64,000 nt of DNA from contig NZ_SJPK01000001.1 of the NCBI RefSeq assembly GCF_007859855.1, positions 676,091 to 740,090 of the forward strand, written 5' to 3'. The position numbers and the translations under genes are program-made. Positions within the stretch are counted from its first letter, which is position 1. Every line of letters starts with the position of its first letter. Source of the DNA: Allorhodopirellula solitaria (GTDB lineage Bacteria; Planctomycetota; Planctomycetia; Pirellulales; Pirellulaceae). A model generated the notes under the pieces. The model did not search any database. It worked only from the letters and a program-made list of their open reading frames with translations, and was not told the DNA's origin. Below, one piece after another: positions 63,812 through 64,000 of this stretch.

Positions 63812-64000
63812 AGACAGGAGGACTCGCAATAGTGAAGCGCCAGGTACCAACCCTGCGTTCTTCCTCTGCGACTCCCCGCCTCTCGCGACTCTGCGTCAAA
63901 TTCTCACCCGTTCAGCAGAGTGCCCTCACTGGTATCGAACGACGCCGAATTGAAACGACGAGGCGGGTGAGCTGGAAGTTGACGCAAAGACGGGGAGGCG
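63812..64000 (+). repeat. MITE-like repeat R3, runs to the window end
   Basis: Starts AGACAGGAGGACTCGCAATAG like R2 and keeps the same order: CCAACCCTGCGTTCTTCCTC, CGCCTCTCGCGACTCTGCGTC, a variable middle and GAGCTGGAAGTTGACGCAAA at 63969-63988. Same strand as R1 and R2. The right end lies at or beyond base 64000. Confidence 0.8.

Noticed and set aside
55366-64000. R1-R3 as a CRISPR array
   Set aside because: The units are about 165-205 bp, only three, kilobases apart and carry inverted ends. No cas genes are present.

Overview
The window looks like a chromosome segment of a planctomycete, most likely a Pirellulaceae (Rhodopirellula-like) bacterium. The clues are two DUF1559 pseudopilin-like proteins, a diheme cytochrome lipoprotein beside other c-type cytochrome and PQQ-propeller genes, a sigma factor fused to a large membrane-anchored C-terminal part, GH57 and GlgB glycogen enzymes, planctomycete-type integrase remnants, and dispersed palindromic intergenic repeats. 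Everything here is read from sequence and family memory; no database search was run.

Layout. 1-31.5 kb is mostly backbone: a CNNM/CBS membrane protein (cut by the window edge), a giant AsmA-like envelope protein, an orphan sugar-binding lipoprotein, a DEAD-box helicase, glgB, a diheme cytochrome, an acyltransferase with two uncharacterised helical/membrane proteins facing a TelA-like gene, an operon of DUF1559, PQQ propeller, cytochrome and DUF4198, a Cys-rich secreted protein, a Ser/Thr kinase, a GH57 glucanotransferase/amylase, the fused sigma factor and topoisomerase III. 31.7-34.7 kb is a decayed genomic island in a tRNA-Arg(TCG) gene, bounded by a 43-bp direct repeat of the tRNA 3' part. 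It holds a truncated integrase, an internally deleted IS630 and a DUF3800 gene, and an IS21 istB remnant lies next to it.

35.5-53.6 kb is the most interesting part. Two divergent transcription units leave a control region at 43.7-44.1 kb. Both contain, in the same order, a membrane-anchored DUF1573-like protein with a CxC motif, a small secreted peptide whose predicted mature form has exactly eight cysteines, a strong hairpin, and a membrane protein ending in an HYGLPE motif followed by a membrane helix. The left arm adds a MauE-thioredoxin fusion (disulfide chemistry) and a possible DNA-binding gene, then DUF1559, WD40, sulfotransferase and flippase-like genes. The right arm adds an ABC exporter and glycosyltransferase-type membrane proteins. 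I propose an undescribed system that makes and oxidatively folds cysteine-rich exported peptides. This is inference.

53.6-64 kb is an accessory island: a frameshifted integrase relic, a GxxExxY protein, and a complete Wadjet anti-plasmid operon (jetABCD). Three direct copies of a roughly 200-bp MITE-like repeat are interspersed, two around the GxxExxY gene and the third after jetD.
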